DNA of 64,000 bases. It comes from Bradyrhizobium diazoefficiens. GTDB lineage: Bacteria > Pseudomonadota > Alphaproteobacteria > Rhizobiales > Xanthobacteraceae. Location: assembly GCF_016612535.1 (NCBI RefSeq), contig NZ_JAENXS010000001.1, positions 124,001-188,000 on the forward strand. Reading direction: 5' to 3'. Of this stretch, positions 1 to 8,485 are shown piece after piece. Each line of letters opens with the position of its first letter. Position 1 is the stretch's first letter. The notes beneath the pieces are model-generated. The model had not been told where the DNA came from, did no database searches, and saw nothing but the letters and a program-made list of their open reading frames with translations. The translations under genes and the position numbers were made by a program.

Positions 1-1349
1 CGGTGCTGTCGAACATGCCGGTGTCGATCGAACAGCATGTCGACTGGGTCGTCGACCGCCTGGCTGCATTGCGCGATGCCGGCTTCACCACGATCGAGCC
101 GACCGAAACGGCACAGGCCGGCTGGGGCCGGCACATGGCCGACTGCTCGATGGTGACCCTGCATCGGCTCGCCAACACCTGGTACACGGGCGCCAACGTT
201 CCCGGCAAGGTGCAGGGCCTGATGCCTTACACCGGCGGCGTCGGCCCCTATCGCCGTATCTGCGACGAGGTCACGAGCCGCGGCATGCTCGGCTTCAAGC
301 TCACCGGCCCCAACGGCGCCGCGCAGTGCAATGACGGCGAGGTGGTACGGCTGCAGCCGGACGTGCGGCTGGTGCTGAACCTGCTGGCGTCGCTGAACCT
401 GCCGCCGATCGAGTCGATGGGCGCGATCGGCGCGCGCGCCTTCGTCAACGAGTTCAACAAGAGCCGCCCCGCAGGACGGCCGATCGGCGACATCGTCGAC
501 GGCATTTTGCCCGGCGCGGATGGACCGCTGCCCTATCGCGTCTACAAGCCGGCCACGCCCGGACCGCATCAAATCGTAGTCTATTTCCATGGCGGCGGCT
601 GGGTGCTCGGCGACGAGCAATCGGACGAACCGTTCTGCCGCGACATGGTGCGGCGGACCGGCCTGACCTTCGTCAGCGTCGGCTATCGCCACGCGCCCGA
701 GCACCGTTTCCCGGCGGCCGCCGAAGACGGCTATGCGGCAACGCGCTGGATCTCCGAGCATCTGGCCGAGCTCGGCGGCAAGCCGGGCCCGGTGCTGGTG
801 GCGGGCTGGAGCGCCGGCGGCAACATCGCGGCCGTTACCTGCCAGCTCGCGCGCGATCGTGGGGGCCCGCAGATCGCCGGCCAGCTGCTGGTGTGCCCGG
901 TCACCGACTGCAGCATCGACCACTCGTCCTACACCGAGAATGCGACCGGCTACTTCCTGACGCAGTCGCTGATGTACTGGTTCCGGGACCTCTACTGCTC
1001 GCCGGCCGACTGCACCGATCCGCGCGTCTCGCCGCTGCGCGGCAAGGTCGCGGGCCTGCCACCTGCCCTTGTGGTCACCTGCGAGTTCGATCCGCTGCGC
1101 GACGAAGGCATCGCCTATGCGGAAGCGATGGCTGCCGCCGGCGTTCCGGTCGAGCAGTTGAGGGCGCGCGGCCATTTCCACTCGTCCTTTGCAATGGTCG
1201 ACGTGGTGATCACCGGCGTCCAGGGCCGGGTGCAGATGGCCCAGGCGCTGCGGCGCTTCGCCGGGCTTCCGCCGGAGGTCCGAAGCGGCGACGAGACCAG
1301 CCAGGGCCATGCGAGCCCAGGGCATGAGATCGCGGCGGCCGCGAGCTAG
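1..1349 (+). CDS. Baeyer-Villiger monooxygenase C-terminus fused to alpha/beta-hydrolase (5'-truncated)
   Basis: The reading frame is open at the window edge, so the N-terminus is missing. The first ~105 visible residues match the C-terminal end of cyclohexanone-type FAD/NADPH Baeyer-Villiger monooxygenases (the [22 protein letters not shown] and GMLGFKL stretches). From about residue 110 it continues into a hormone-sensitive-lipase-type esterase with the HGGGW oxyanion-hole motif, nucleophile motif GWSAGGN (Ser near residue 270), a DPLRDEG acid motif and the HFH histidine region. The inferred role is oxidation of a ketone to an ester or lactone followed by hydrolysis by the same polypeptide. 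The substrate cannot be read from sequence. The fusion is real in frame here; the monooxygenase FAD and NADPH sites lie upstream of the window. Confidence 0.85.
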   Translation, partial: VLSNMPVSIEQHVDWVVDRLAALRDAGFTTIEPTETAQAGWGRHMADCSMVTLHRLANTWYTGANVPGKVQGLMPYTGGVGPYRRICDEVTSRGMLGFKLTGPNGAAQCNDGEVVRLQPDVRLVLNLLASLNLPPIESMGAIGARAFVNEFNKSRPAGRPIGDIVDGILPGADGPLPYRVYKPATPGPHQIVVYFHGGGWVLGDEQSDEPFCRDMVRRTGLTFVSVGYRHAPEHRFPAAAEDGYAATRWISEHLAELGGKPGPVLVAGWSAGGNIAAVTCQLARDRGGPQIAGQLLVCPVTDCSIDHSSYTENATGYFLTQSLMYWFRDLYCSPADCTDPRVSPLRGKVAGLPPALVVTCEFDPLRDEGIAYAEAMAAAGVPVEQLRARGHFHSSFAMVDVVITGVQGRVQMAQALRRFAGLPPEVRSGDETSQGHASPGHEIAAAAS

Positions 1350-1358
1350 GCCGCCATT

Positions 1359-1380
1359 GGCCGGGAACCTTTTCCCGGCC
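1359..1380 (+). terminator. hairpin after the monooxygenase-esterase gene
   Basis: A perfect 9-bp inverted repeat (GGCCGGGAA / TTCCCGGCC) with a 4-nt loop starts 9 nt after the stop codon. No T-run follows, so it may stabilise the 3' end or act with Rho rather than as a classical intrinsic terminator. Confidence 0.5.
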
Positions 1381-1479
1381 GCCGCGTTCTCAGAACGTGG
1401 CATTGAGATGCAGTGATGGGTATGACCCTGGCACGCGAGGTGTTGCGTGCTGGGGTTCTTTTTGCGTGAGGCGGGGGCG

Positions 1480-1752
1480 ATGGGCGGCGTATCAGTCGAG
1501 TCAAAGGTCGATTTCAGCGCGCGCGCCGCGCTGCATAAATGGCCGTCGCTCGCAAACGAGCGCCGGCCGGACCGAGACTCTTACCAGGTCAGCGAAGGCA
1601 CGCTCGACCAGTGCATCTCGGCTTTCATGGCGAAGCCGCCGGCAACCCGACATCTTTATGAGATTCACACGGCGCCGCAGCCGCCACTGGTGACCGATAT
1701 TCTCTCGCCCGAGCACGTCACCGAGCTGTCGCGACTACGCGAATTTCTGTGA
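1480..1752 (+). CDS. hypothetical protein, 90 aa
   Basis: I do not recognise a family. The protein is hydrophilic, with no signal peptide or membrane segment, and ends in a Leu/Arg-rich stretch (TELSRLREFL). The ATG at 1480 is preferred over an in-frame GTG at 1447 because a purine-rich GAGGCGGGGG sequence lies just upstream of it. A competing frame (1397-1693) is Arg/Ser-rich and looks like a shadow. The gene is followed after about 80 nt by another small gene on the same strand. Confidence 0.5.
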   Translation: MGGVSVESKVDFSARAALHKWPSLANERRPDRDSYQVSEGTLDQCISAFMAKPPATRHLYEIHTAPQPPLVTDILSPEHVTELSRLREFL

Positions 1753-1833
1753 AGGCGCGCAACAGCAGGAACCTTCTTCCGGCGGGTCCTGTTATCAGGG
1801 ATCGGAAGCCAATGCGTGGAAGTCAAGGCGTGA

Positions 1834-2148
1834 GTGCCTGCGATGCGAGATGCCAGCGTACCCGATCCGACCGTGCCCTATGGCGCAGACCAGACCCTGT
1901 TCGTGGTGATTGATCGCCGCGGCGAAGGGGCTGAAATCCCCATCGAGCGGAGCGACCTCGACGCCACGATCGGCGAGCTTGTGGCGGGCTGCTTCAACGA
2001 TCCGATCAAGGTGATCTCGTTCAACACGCTCGAACACTGGATGAAGGATATCTCGAACGAGATCGCCGGCGAAATTCGCGCGCGCTGCGATATCGACGGC
2101 GTGACGCTTCCCGACTATCTCAGCGATTTCGTCGAGAGCCATAGCTGA
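1834..2148 (+). CDS. hypothetical protein, 104 aa
   Basis: I do not recognise the family. The protein is acidic and compact, with a beta-rich middle (TLFVVIDRRG) and a C-terminal helical part rich in Asp/Glu, and shows no export signal. The start is GTG at 1834, with AAGG five nucleotides upstream; an ATG three codons later (1843) is the alternative. The opposite-strand frame over the same bases (1795-2142) is rejected because its composition is that of an antisense shadow. Confidence 0.55.
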   Translation: MPAMRDASVPDPTVPYGADQTLFVVIDRRGEGAEIPIERSDLDATIGELVAGCFNDPIKVISFNTLEHWMKDISNEIAGEIRARCDIDGVTLPDYLSDFVESHS

Positions 2149-2160
2149 GGATTACGGGCG

Positions 2161-2313
2161 TCAGCCGCGTCGCCTGCCGGCGATGACCTCGACCTCGCGG
2201 CGACGTTCGCCGGCGAAGGTCAGGAGCTTTTCGATCGTCAGCGTATCCGTGATCCGTTTGGCAAGTCGCTCGGCGCGCGCAGCCTGATCTTCGAGATACT
2301 GGATCGTGTTCAA
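2161..2313 (-). CDS. small helical hypothetical protein, 50 aa
   Basis: A 50-residue, highly charged, probably helical protein (it opens LNTIQYLEDQAARAERLAKR). The start chosen is TTG at 2313, because a GGGGGAG ribosome-binding site lies about 10 nt upstream; the longer frame to 2349 would include the binding site itself. It converges with the preceding plus-strand gene, with only 12 nt between their ends. Function unknown. Confidence 0.55.
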   Translation of the reverse strand: MNTIQYLEDQAARAERLAKRITDTLTIEKLLTFAGERRREVEVIAGRRRG

Positions 2314-2414
2314 GCGTCGTCTCCCCCAAAGTCCCGAATTGCCGGGCACCCATGGTGCGTGAGAGCAGCTAACAGCCGGTTAAGCGCGGCGCGTCGATCT
2401 CGACGCGTGCCGCC

Positions 2415-2939
2415 CTATTGCACGACGTCGAGCCGGACATTGGCGACGCCCTTATCGACCATGCCGAGCGCCTCGGCAGCTGACGGCGAGATGTCGACCA
2501 CGCGGCCGCGAACGAAAGGGCCGCGATCGTTGACCCGGACGGTCACGAAGCGGCCGGAGGACACGTCGGTGACGCGCAGCTTGGTGCCGAACGGCAAACT
2601 GGGATGCGCCGCGGTCAATTCGTTCTTGTCGAACTTCTCGCCGCTCGCGGTCTCCGTATCCGAGTAGAAGCTCGCAACGCCCTGCGACGCCGTCTGCCTG
2701 GCGCTCGCGACGTGGTCCGGCGAACGCGGCCTGTAGATCGGATGCGGATGCAGCGCCGCCACCCTGTGCGGACGCTCGATCGCGGTTTGCCTTATGGTCG
2801 GAGCAAGATCGGCTTTCTGGCGGCCAACCGGTGATTGTGCGCACGCGGCGAGCGATGCGGCACCGATGATGGCGAGCAGCAACCGGGGCGCGGTTGCTGG
2901 CGAAATCGGGGCAGTTTCGGCACGTGCAAAGCGAGACAT
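2415..2939 (-). CDS. rlpA: RlpA-family lipoprotein (double-psi beta-barrel)
   Basis: The N-terminus is a lipoprotein signal peptide: a hydrophobic stretch ends in a lipobox (SLAAC), so the mature protein should begin with an acylated Cys in the outer membrane or periplasm. The C-terminal ~95 residues carry RlpA landmarks: GVASFYSD, ASGEKFD, HPSLPFGTKLRVT, VNDRGPF and VVDISPSAAEALGM. RlpA proteins are septal cell-wall hydrolases or lytic transglycosylases in several bacteria. No SPOR domain is present, so septal targeting is not shown. Length is 174 aa from the ATG at 2939, which has GGAGGGCG upstream; a longer in-frame start at 3002 is unlikely. Confidence 0.85.
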   Translation of the reverse strand: MSRFARAETAPISPATAPRLLLAIIGAASLAACAQSPVGRQKADLAPTIRQTAIERPHRVAALHPHPIYRPRSPDHVASARQTASQGVASFYSDTETASGEKFDKNELTAAHPSLPFGTKLRVTDVSSGRFVTVRVNDRGPFVRGRVVDISPSAAEALGMVDKGVANVRLDVVQ

Positions 2940-3091
2940 GATGCGCCCTCCGAACACGCCTAAGTTTCGGTGGGCAATGAGGGCAGAACCTTGGCTGAAC
3001 AAAAGCGGCCCTGGGGCCGCAATTGTTTCGCGCCGGCTGTGATGATTCCACCACAGTTAAATGTCCTGAATCGACACAGGATCGCGAAAAA

Positions 3092-3259
3092 TCAGCCCGA
3101 TAGCCCGCACCAGACGATCGGGCGCTTCTCCGGCCGCGCCTCACTCAGTTCGACGTCACCGTTGATGAGCCGCATCAGTTCGCGCCGATAGAGCAGCCGC
3201 CAACCGGTTTTCAGGCTGGCGAGAAAGTCGAGCTCCCGTTGCGTCAGCGTGCACATCAT
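3092..3259 (-). CDS. small basic hypothetical protein, 55 aa
   Basis: The frame starts at one of two adjacent ATG codons (3259 or 3256) and encodes a basic, helical, Arg/Leu-rich protein (MMCTLTQRELDFLASLKTGW at the N-terminus) that ends in VWCGLSG. No family is recognised and the ribosome-binding site is weak. Support comes from compact protein-like composition, from lying in a stretch otherwise empty of genes, and from a candidate operator (3280-3307) directly upstream that is shared with the blaI-like gene. It may therefore be part of that regulon. Confidence 0.4.
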   Translation of the reverse strand: MMCTLTQRELDFLASLKTGWRLLYRRELMRLINGDVELSEARPEKRPIVWCGLSG

Positions 3260-3279
3260 GAACCCGGCCGTACGTCAGG

Positions 3280-3307
3280 CTACGAAACGTAGTGTTACAG
3301 ATTGTAG
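3280..3307 (-). promoter_or_regulatory. candidate BlaI-type double operator
   Basis: Two adjacent 5-3-5 dyads lie 20 nt upstream of the 55-aa gene: CTACG-AAA-CGTAG (3280-3292, perfect) and TTACA-GAT-TGTAG (3295-3307). Their centres are 15 bp apart. The TACA/TGTA half-sites resemble known BlaI/MecI operators, although those usually have a shorter gap. The junction between the dyads recurs upstream of the blaI-like gene (6335-6354). Confidence 0.45.
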
Positions 3308-3398
3308 CGTTTAGGACTGGCGGGCGCAAGGCGGGATTGATGGCATCGCCGACCACCCGCCGGGCGAGCGCATATCCGCAGGCTGCGGACGCGCGCTG

Positions 3399-5918
3399 CT
3401 AGAAATTCGGCCCCAGTGCGATCTTCGTGATCGTTCCGTTCCTGACGCCGATCCGCCATTCCGCCGAACCGTTGGCGAACTGGGCGACATAGATGTCGCT
3501 GTCGAGCGCGGTGACGCCGCGGAAAGAGACCGCACGCAACGCGCCGAGCCGCGTCAGGATCGCCTGATCGAACGGAAGCTGCTGACGCGTGATGTCGGCC
3601 ACTTCCGACGTCATGTGCTCGTACTCCGGCTGCCCCTTGCCGACGCTTTCGATGTAACTGCGCAGCATCTCCTCGCCATTCGCGATCGGAACGGCGCGGC
3701 GCGCCGCGCGCCCCGGCCGCGTTCCAATGTTCGCGGCCTCGACATTGTGGAAGCGGGTCTGACGGCCCGGCACCAGGATCTCCACGCACCGCCCGGACTT
3801 GTCGGCAATCACCCAGGGATTGTTCACGGTGGTCACCGCGGCCCACGACACGTTGGGCCTGACGACGCTTTGCATCCTGCGATTACCGTCGGCGTCGAGA
3901 TTGAAGACCTGGATGTCGTCGCCCATCTCGTTATAGACCATGATCCTGATCGGCGACGTGCCGGCGCGGCCGCGCACACTCGCCTCATCCGAGCAAGAGA
4001 CGATACCGCCGAGCTCGTCATTGCCGTCGGGCCGGAAGATCACATCGCCGGCCTTGCCGTCGGGGTCGATCAGCAGGCGGAATTCCGCCGTGCCGTTCTC
4101 GAACTTGGCGCCATAGATGTCGTAGCCGCCGGGCCCGACGCCACGGAAGAAGATCGATTCCAGCGCGCCGAGCGCCACAACCGTCGCACGCGTTTCATCG
4201 AGCTGCCGGTGCACCTTGGCGGCGAGCGGCGCGCTCATGCGGTCGTAGTTCGGCGTGCCGTGGCGTAGATCCTCGATCCCGCGCAGGATCATCTCCTTGC
4301 CACCGTCGGCCGGGACCTGCTCCCGGAAACGATCCGGAACCCGCGCGAGACGGCGTGCGAAGTCGGCCTCGACGGCCTGCGCCGTCGCCGCATCGATCCG
4401 CGGCGCGAGACGGGCGCCGAAGACCGCATTCTGGACCAGGACGCGCGAGACCCTGGACTGCTCGTCGCGCAGGAAGATCAGGAGATTACGGCCTCGAATC
4501 GAGAAGACATCGGCACCTTCGGCCAGCAGCGCGGCACCGCCCTGCACGGATTCCTGCACCTGGAGCCGATCGCCGTCGCGTCGCACGGTGAGCACGCGGT
4601 TCGGCGCGATCCTGTACCAACCGACATATTGGTCGAGCGAACTCGCATCGGCGGCCGCCATCGGCATCTCGGCGACGCGAGCGGCGCGCACGTCGCGGCC
4701 GTTCATGCGCAGCATCAGCTCGGACGAGCGGCGCTCCGCATCGATCGGGAATGTGATCTCGCCGAAAGACGACGCGTAGGATGCCGTGCCATCCTTGCCG
4801 ACCGTCAGGCGCAACTTGCGCTGCCCGGTCAGCTGTCCATAGAGCTCGTCGCCCTCGCGGAAGATTGCGAACACCGAGGCAGGACCCATCGCATAAAAAT
4901 TGACGAACGGACGGTAATGCTCGGCCGGCACTTCGCCGAGATCCGTACCGACCGGTACGGGATCCGGCGTGCGATAGGCGATCATGCCGGTCGACACGAT
5001 CACGACTGGTACGATCGCGGCCGCGATCCACAGCCGCTTGCGCCAGCCGACCGCGACGGGCAGGCTTGCAGCCGCGATGATGCGTTCGACGCGCGCGCGC
5101 ACGGTCGAGGCCCGCGCCATCGCAAGCTCCATCGGCCGCGGCTTCACCGAGGCCGCGACGTCGAGCAGGATTTCCGCATAGGACAGCCGGTCGTCGATCA
5201 TCTCGATCGCCCGGGCGTCACTGATCATCTCGGCGAGTTCGGCAAGCCGCGCGAGCTGCCACCAGGAGAACGGGCTGAACCAGAACACGACGCGGTTGAG
5301 CGAGGCGAGCAGCAGGACGTAGAAATCGCAATTGGCGACGTGCGCGCCCTCATGGGCGAGCACCGCGAGGCGCTTCTTCGCGTCCCAGCCGAAAAACTGC
5401 GGCGGCACCAGGATGGTCGAGCCGAAGGTGACGGGACCGCCGACATCGCGACTGACGCGCACATCGGCATCGATCATCTCACGGCTTTTGACCGGCTTTG
5501 CCGCACGCGCCAGACGCCAGGTCAGGCACAGGCCGATGGCGAGCCGCAGCAGCAACAGGCCGGCGACGCCGGCGTAAAGGGCGGTGGCGACCATCCACCA
5601 GTCGATCGAGAGGCCTCGCTTCATCACCGGTGCGATGGCTGCACCGGACGCGATCGGCAGCGACGGCTGTGGGTGCTCCAGCATCGAGAAGTCCGCCGGC
5701 CAGGATTCGTCCAGCACGGGCACGGACAAGGGCAGCCGGTCGACGGTGAGCGTCGGCCAGTGCATCGCGAACGGCATCGCCAGCGATGTCAGCAGCACGA
5801 CGGTCCACGCCGTCATGTGGACGTGCGGATTGCGCACGCGAAACAGGTTGAGACCGATCCAGACGACGCCTCCCAGCGCGAAGGAGCGTAACGCCGCCTC
5901 AGCCAGAGCTGCGATCAT
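3399..5918 (-). CDS. BlaR1/MecR1-like M56 membrane metallopeptidase with novel C-terminal sensor region
   Basis: 839 aa. The N-terminal ~315 residues are an M56 membrane protease: hydrophobic segments near 10-25, 36-52, 108-133, 200-215 and 296-315, and a zinc motif HEGAH at about 189-193. In BlaR1 this domain is activated by a ligand and removes the BlaI repressor. The extracytoplasmic part is not a penicillin-binding domain. It has a YVGWYRI-containing region (~430-530), two similar repeats (~539-630 and ~747-839, each with GALxxxxFRGV and IYxAxFxNGxAExR), and between them a segment (~654-723) resembling the pVHL beta domain. The start overlaps the stop of the repressor gene by 4 nt. The ligand is unknown. 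Confidence 0.8.
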   Translation of the reverse strand: MIAALAEAALRSFALGGVVWIGLNLFRVRNPHVHMTAWTVVLLTSLAMPFAMHWPTLTVDRLPLSVPVLDESWPADFSMLEHPQPSLPIASGAAIAPVMKRGLSIDWWMVATALYAGVAGLLLLRLAIGLCLTWRLARAAKPVKSREMIDADVRVSRDVGGPVTFGSTILVPPQFFGWDAKKRLAVLAHEGAHVANCDFYVLLLASLNRVVFWFSPFSWWQLARLAELAEMISDARAIEMIDDRLSYAEILLDVAASVKPRPMELAMARASTVRARVERIIAAASLPVAVGWRKRLWIAAAIVPVVIVSTGMIAYRTPDPVPVGTDLGEVPAEHYRPFVNFYAMGPASVFAIFREGDELYGQLTGQRKLRLTVGKDGTASYASSFGEITFPIDAERRSSELMLRMNGRDVRAARVAEMPMAAADASSLDQYVGWYRIAPNRVLTVRRDGDRLQVQESVQGGAALLAEGADVFSIRGRNLLIFLRDEQSRVSRVLVQNAVFGARLAPRIDAATAQAVEADFARRLARVPDRFREQVPADGGKEMILRGIEDLRHGTPNYDRMSAPLAAKVHRQLDETRATVVALGALESIFFRGVGPGGYDIYGAKFENGTAEFRLLIDPDGKAGDVIFRPDGNDELGGIVSCSDEASVRGRAGTSPIRIMVYNEMGDDIQVFNLDADGNRRMQSVVRPNVSWAAVTTVNNPWVIADKSGRCVEILVPGRQTRFHNVEAANIGTRPGRAARRAVPIANGEEMLRSYIESVGKGQPEYEHMTSEVADITRQQLPFDQAILTRLGALRAVSFRGVTALDSDIYVAQFANGSAEWRIGVRNGTITKIALGPNF

Positions 5919-6307
5919 TCTTTCTTCACTCCCCTTGCCTTCTTCGCCTTGGCCACCTGGTCGGCCAGCGTACGCAATTGCTGCTGGTCGAGCATCGCAT
6001 TGTCCACCATGCCGACGAGGACCTCCTCCATCGAGCCGTTGCAGAACCAGTCGACGATGCGTTGCACCGCCTTGGCCGCCACGCGGGCGCGCTCTTCCGC
6101 GGCGTGGTAGACATAAGTGCGTCCGTCCACGGTGTGGCGAGCATAGCCTTTTTCTTCCAGCCGGCGCAGCACCGTGCGCACCGTCGATTCCTTCAGGCGC
6201 CGCGACAGCCGCTCACGCACGATTTCGGCCGTGACCGGACCATGGGCCCATACCAATTGCATGACCTCGTGCTCGAGATCGCCCAGGTCGGGCAAACGAT
6301 CGTCCAT
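5915..6307 (-). CDS. BlaI/MecI-family transcriptional repressor
   Basis: 130 aa, the usual size for BlaI/MecI. The winged-helix DNA-binding domain occupies residues ~5-75 (DLEHEVMQLVWAHGPVTA, then KESTVRTVLRRLEEKGY), followed by the dimerisation and cleavage part. It is the first gene of a two-gene unit and overlaps the M56 protease gene by the ATGA arrangement, the classical repressor/sensor-protease pairing. Its own promoter region holds a candidate operator at 6335-6354, suggesting autoregulation. No beta-lactamase gene is adjacent, so the regulated function is probably something else. Confidence 0.9.
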   Translation of the reverse strand: MDDRLPDLGDLEHEVMQLVWAHGPVTAEIVRERLSRRLKESTVRTVLRRLEEKGYARHTVDGRTYVYHAAEERARVAAKAVQRIVDWFCNGSMEEVLVGMVDNAMLDQQQLRTLADQVAKAKKARGVKKE

Positions 6308-6334
6308 GGTGGCTACCTAACAGCTTGAGATTCT

Positions 6335-6354
6335 TGTAACGCTACGGACCGTCG
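6335..6354 (-). promoter_or_regulatory. candidate operator upstream of the blaI-like gene
   Basis: TGTAA-CG-CTACG-GAC-CGTCG starts 28 nt upstream of the blaI start codon. It repeats the central and right part of the double dyad at 3280-3307 (TGTAA, two bases, CTACG, three bases, CGTmG). The left outer half-site is not conserved here. Confidence 0.4.
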
Positions 6355-6389
6355 CATATATGGCAACGGCCGACAACGGCGATTCCACA

Positions 6390-6520
6390 AAGCCGTCATG
6401 CCCGGGCTTGTCCCGGGCATCCACGTCTGGCCTCAATCGCCGATGCGCGTGGATGGCCGGGACGTAGGCAAGCGGAAGCGACGCCGTCCTTCGGACGGCT
6501 ATGCCCGGCCATGACGGCTT
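6390..6520. repeat. intergenic palindromic repeat, copy A
   Basis: The ends form a long inverted repeat (AAGCCGTCATGCCCGGGC at 6390-6407 against 6503-6520, 17 of 18 matching), with nested palindromes inside. Related copies lie at 38111-38206 and 63188-63282. It fills most of the gap between the blaI-like promoter and the end of the malic enzyme gene. Confidence 0.7.
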
Positions 6521-6528
6521 GGAGACAC

Positions 6529-8181
6529 TCAGTACTGCGGCTCGTACATCTGCGACTGGATCAGGGCTTTCACGTCGTTGGGCGCGGGTCCGTCGGCAAG
6601 TCCGCGCTGAAAGGCGACGTCTGCGACAGCCGCCGCGATGAGGGCCGAGACCTCGCGGATGCGGGGCAATGCCGGATAGAGGCTACCCTGGTCCAGATCC
6701 TCCTTGCCGACGCAATTGGCAAGGGTGTGGGCGGCCGCCATGAACATCTCGTCGGTCACGAGCCGCGAGCGGCTGGCGATAACGCCGAGGCCGACGCCGG
6801 GGAAGATGTAGGAGTTGTTGCCCTGGCGCGGCACGAAGGTGCGGCCGTTGAGCTTCACCGGATCATAGGGGCTGCCGCAGGCGAACAGCGCACGGCCCTC
6901 GGTGTAGCGATAGGCGTCCTCCGCCGAGCATTCGGCCTTCGATGTCGGGTTGGACAGCGCGAACACGATCGGCTGTTCGTTGAGCTCGACCATCGCCTTG
7001 AGCACCTCGGGCGTGAAGGCGCCGCCGACCGCAGCGACGCCGATGATCGCCGTCGGCTTCAGCGTCTTGATCGCGGTGAGGAAATCGGCGATCGGCGCCT
7101 GATCGGTATGGGCATAGCGGCGCTTGTGGCCGGACAGGCCATCGCGGCCGCCGACAACCAGGCCGCGCGAATCCACCAGCCAGTTGCGCCGCAGCGCCTC
7201 GGCTTCCGTTGCGCCTTCGGCCATCATGGCGGAGACCACGAGATCGGCGATGCCGGTCGCCGCCTCGCCCGCGCCGAGGAACAGGATTTTCTGATCTTTC
7301 AGCTTGCCGCCGCTCAACCGCAATGCCGAGAACAGGCCAGCGAGCGCCACCGCCGCGGTGCCCTGGATGTCGTCGTTGAAGACGCAGGCCTCGTCGCGAT
7401 ATTTGTGCAGCAGCCTGAACGCGGAATGGTTGGCGAAATCCTCGAACTGGATCAACACGCCGGGAAAGGTCTTTCGCGCAGCGACCATGAACTCGTCGAC
7501 GAAGCTGTCATAGGCCTCGCCGGTGAGCCGCCGTTCGCGCAGGCCGAGATAATAGGGGTCACTCAACAGCTCTTCATTGTTGGTACCGACGTCGAGCACG
7601 ATCGGCAGGCAATGCTCGGGATGTACGCCGGCGCAGGCCGAATAGAGCGAGAGCTTTCCGACCGGAATGCCCATGCCGTTGGTGCCGAGATCGCCGAGCC
7701 CCAGGATGCGCTCGCCATCGGTGACGACGACGAGTTTCGCCGGATAGGGCCAGTTTTTCAGAATCTCGGCGATCTGACCGCGATCGCGCGAGGAGATGAA
7801 CATGCCGCGGGGCCGCTGGAAGATCAGACCGAATTTCTGGCAGGCGAGTCCGACCGTCGGCGTGTAGATGATCGGCTGGATCTCGTCGATATTGTCGAGC
7901 ACGACGCGGAAGAACAGTGCCTCGTTGCGGTCATGCAGCGCGTTCAGCGCGACGTATTTTTCCAGATCGGTCGGCAGCGAGCGCAGATTGATCAGCACGC
8001 GTTCGACCTGGGCCTCGATCGTCAGCACACAGGGCGGCAGCAGGCCGCGCAGGCCGAGCGCGGCGCGTTCCGCCTCGGTGAAGGCCGTACCCTTGTTGAG
8101 CAGGGGTTCGCGCAACAGCGCCATGCCGTGGGCAAAATCGGATGAGGTCGGTTGGGCGCCGACCCGAGCAGGTCTATTCAC
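6529..8181 (-). CDS. NAD-type malic enzyme
   Basis: 550 aa, matching the single-domain NAD malic enzymes (SfcA/MaeA type, ~550 aa) rather than the ~760-aa rhizobial malic enzyme-phosphotransacetylase fusions. Diagnostic stretches are IIYTPTVGLACQKFG and RPRGMFISSRDRG in the substrate domain, FLGAGEAATGIADL in the nucleotide fold, and VFALSNPTSKAECSAEDA near the C-terminus. It would oxidatively decarboxylate malate to pyruvate with Mn or Mg, feeding pyruvate during growth on C4-dicarboxylates. The start is GTG at 8181 with GGGGG six nucleotides upstream. Cofactor preference for NAD rather than NADP is inferred from family, not from a residue I verified. Confidence 0.9.
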   Translation of the reverse strand: MNRPARVGAQPTSSDFAHGMALLREPLLNKGTAFTEAERAALGLRGLLPPCVLTIEAQVERVLINLRSLPTDLEKYVALNALHDRNEALFFRVVLDNIDEIQPIIYTPTVGLACQKFGLIFQRPRGMFISSRDRGQIAEILKNWPYPAKLVVVTDGERILGLGDLGTNGMGIPVGKLSLYSACAGVHPEHCLPIVLDVGTNNEELLSDPYYLGLRERRLTGEAYDSFVDEFMVAARKTFPGVLIQFEDFANHSAFRLLHKYRDEACVFNDDIQGTAAVALAGLFSALRLSGGKLKDQKILFLGAGEAATGIADLVVSAMMAEGATEAEALRRNWLVDSRGLVVGGRDGLSGHKRRYAHTDQAPIADFLTAIKTLKPTAIIGVAAVGGAFTPEVLKAMVELNEQPIVFALSNPTSKAECSAEDAYRYTEGRALFACGSPYDPVKLNGRTFVPRQGNNSYIFPGVGLGVIASRSRLVTDEMFMAAAHTLANCVGKEDLDQGSLYPALPRIREVSALIAAAVADVAFQRGLADGPAPNDVKALIQSQMYEPQY

Positions 8182-8485
8182 GAATTCCCCCAGGGAGTTT
8201 CTTATTGAAGGGCGGCCATTGTCGGCCAGCGCTCAGGCGAGATCAAGGACGTTACCTCGTCAGCAGCGATTGTGATCTCGCACCGCAGCGAGCTTTTCGC
8301 GAACGATAAAAGGATAACATCGAGGCTTCCAACCCTCATGGTGAGGAGCGGGGTACGCGCGTCTGCGGACGATTGTGTGCATCGATGCAGCGACATCGGC
8401 ACTGAGCTCCCTCTCCCGCTTGCGGGGGACGGCTGGGGTGGAGCTGTCTCCGCGGCGGGATTGTCGAGGATGTCCCTGCGCGCGA
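8182..8485. other. intergenic region with degraded repeats
   Basis: 304 bp without a convincing gene; small frames here have no protein-like composition. It contains fragments resembling common intergenic repeats of this genus: a CCCTCATGGTGAGGAGCG piece at ~8332-8351 and a CCCTCTCCCGCTTGCGGGGG piece near 8410-8430 that resembles part of the element at 33953-34112. The malic enzyme promoter must lie at the left end. Confidence 0.4.

Noticed and set aside
3615..4268. 217-codon plus-strand ORF
   Set aside because: Entirely antisense to the M56 metallopeptidase gene; a high-GC shadow frame.
6511..8145. 544-codon plus-strand ORF
   Set aside because: Antisense shadow of the malic enzyme gene, with His/Arg/Asp-rich composition.
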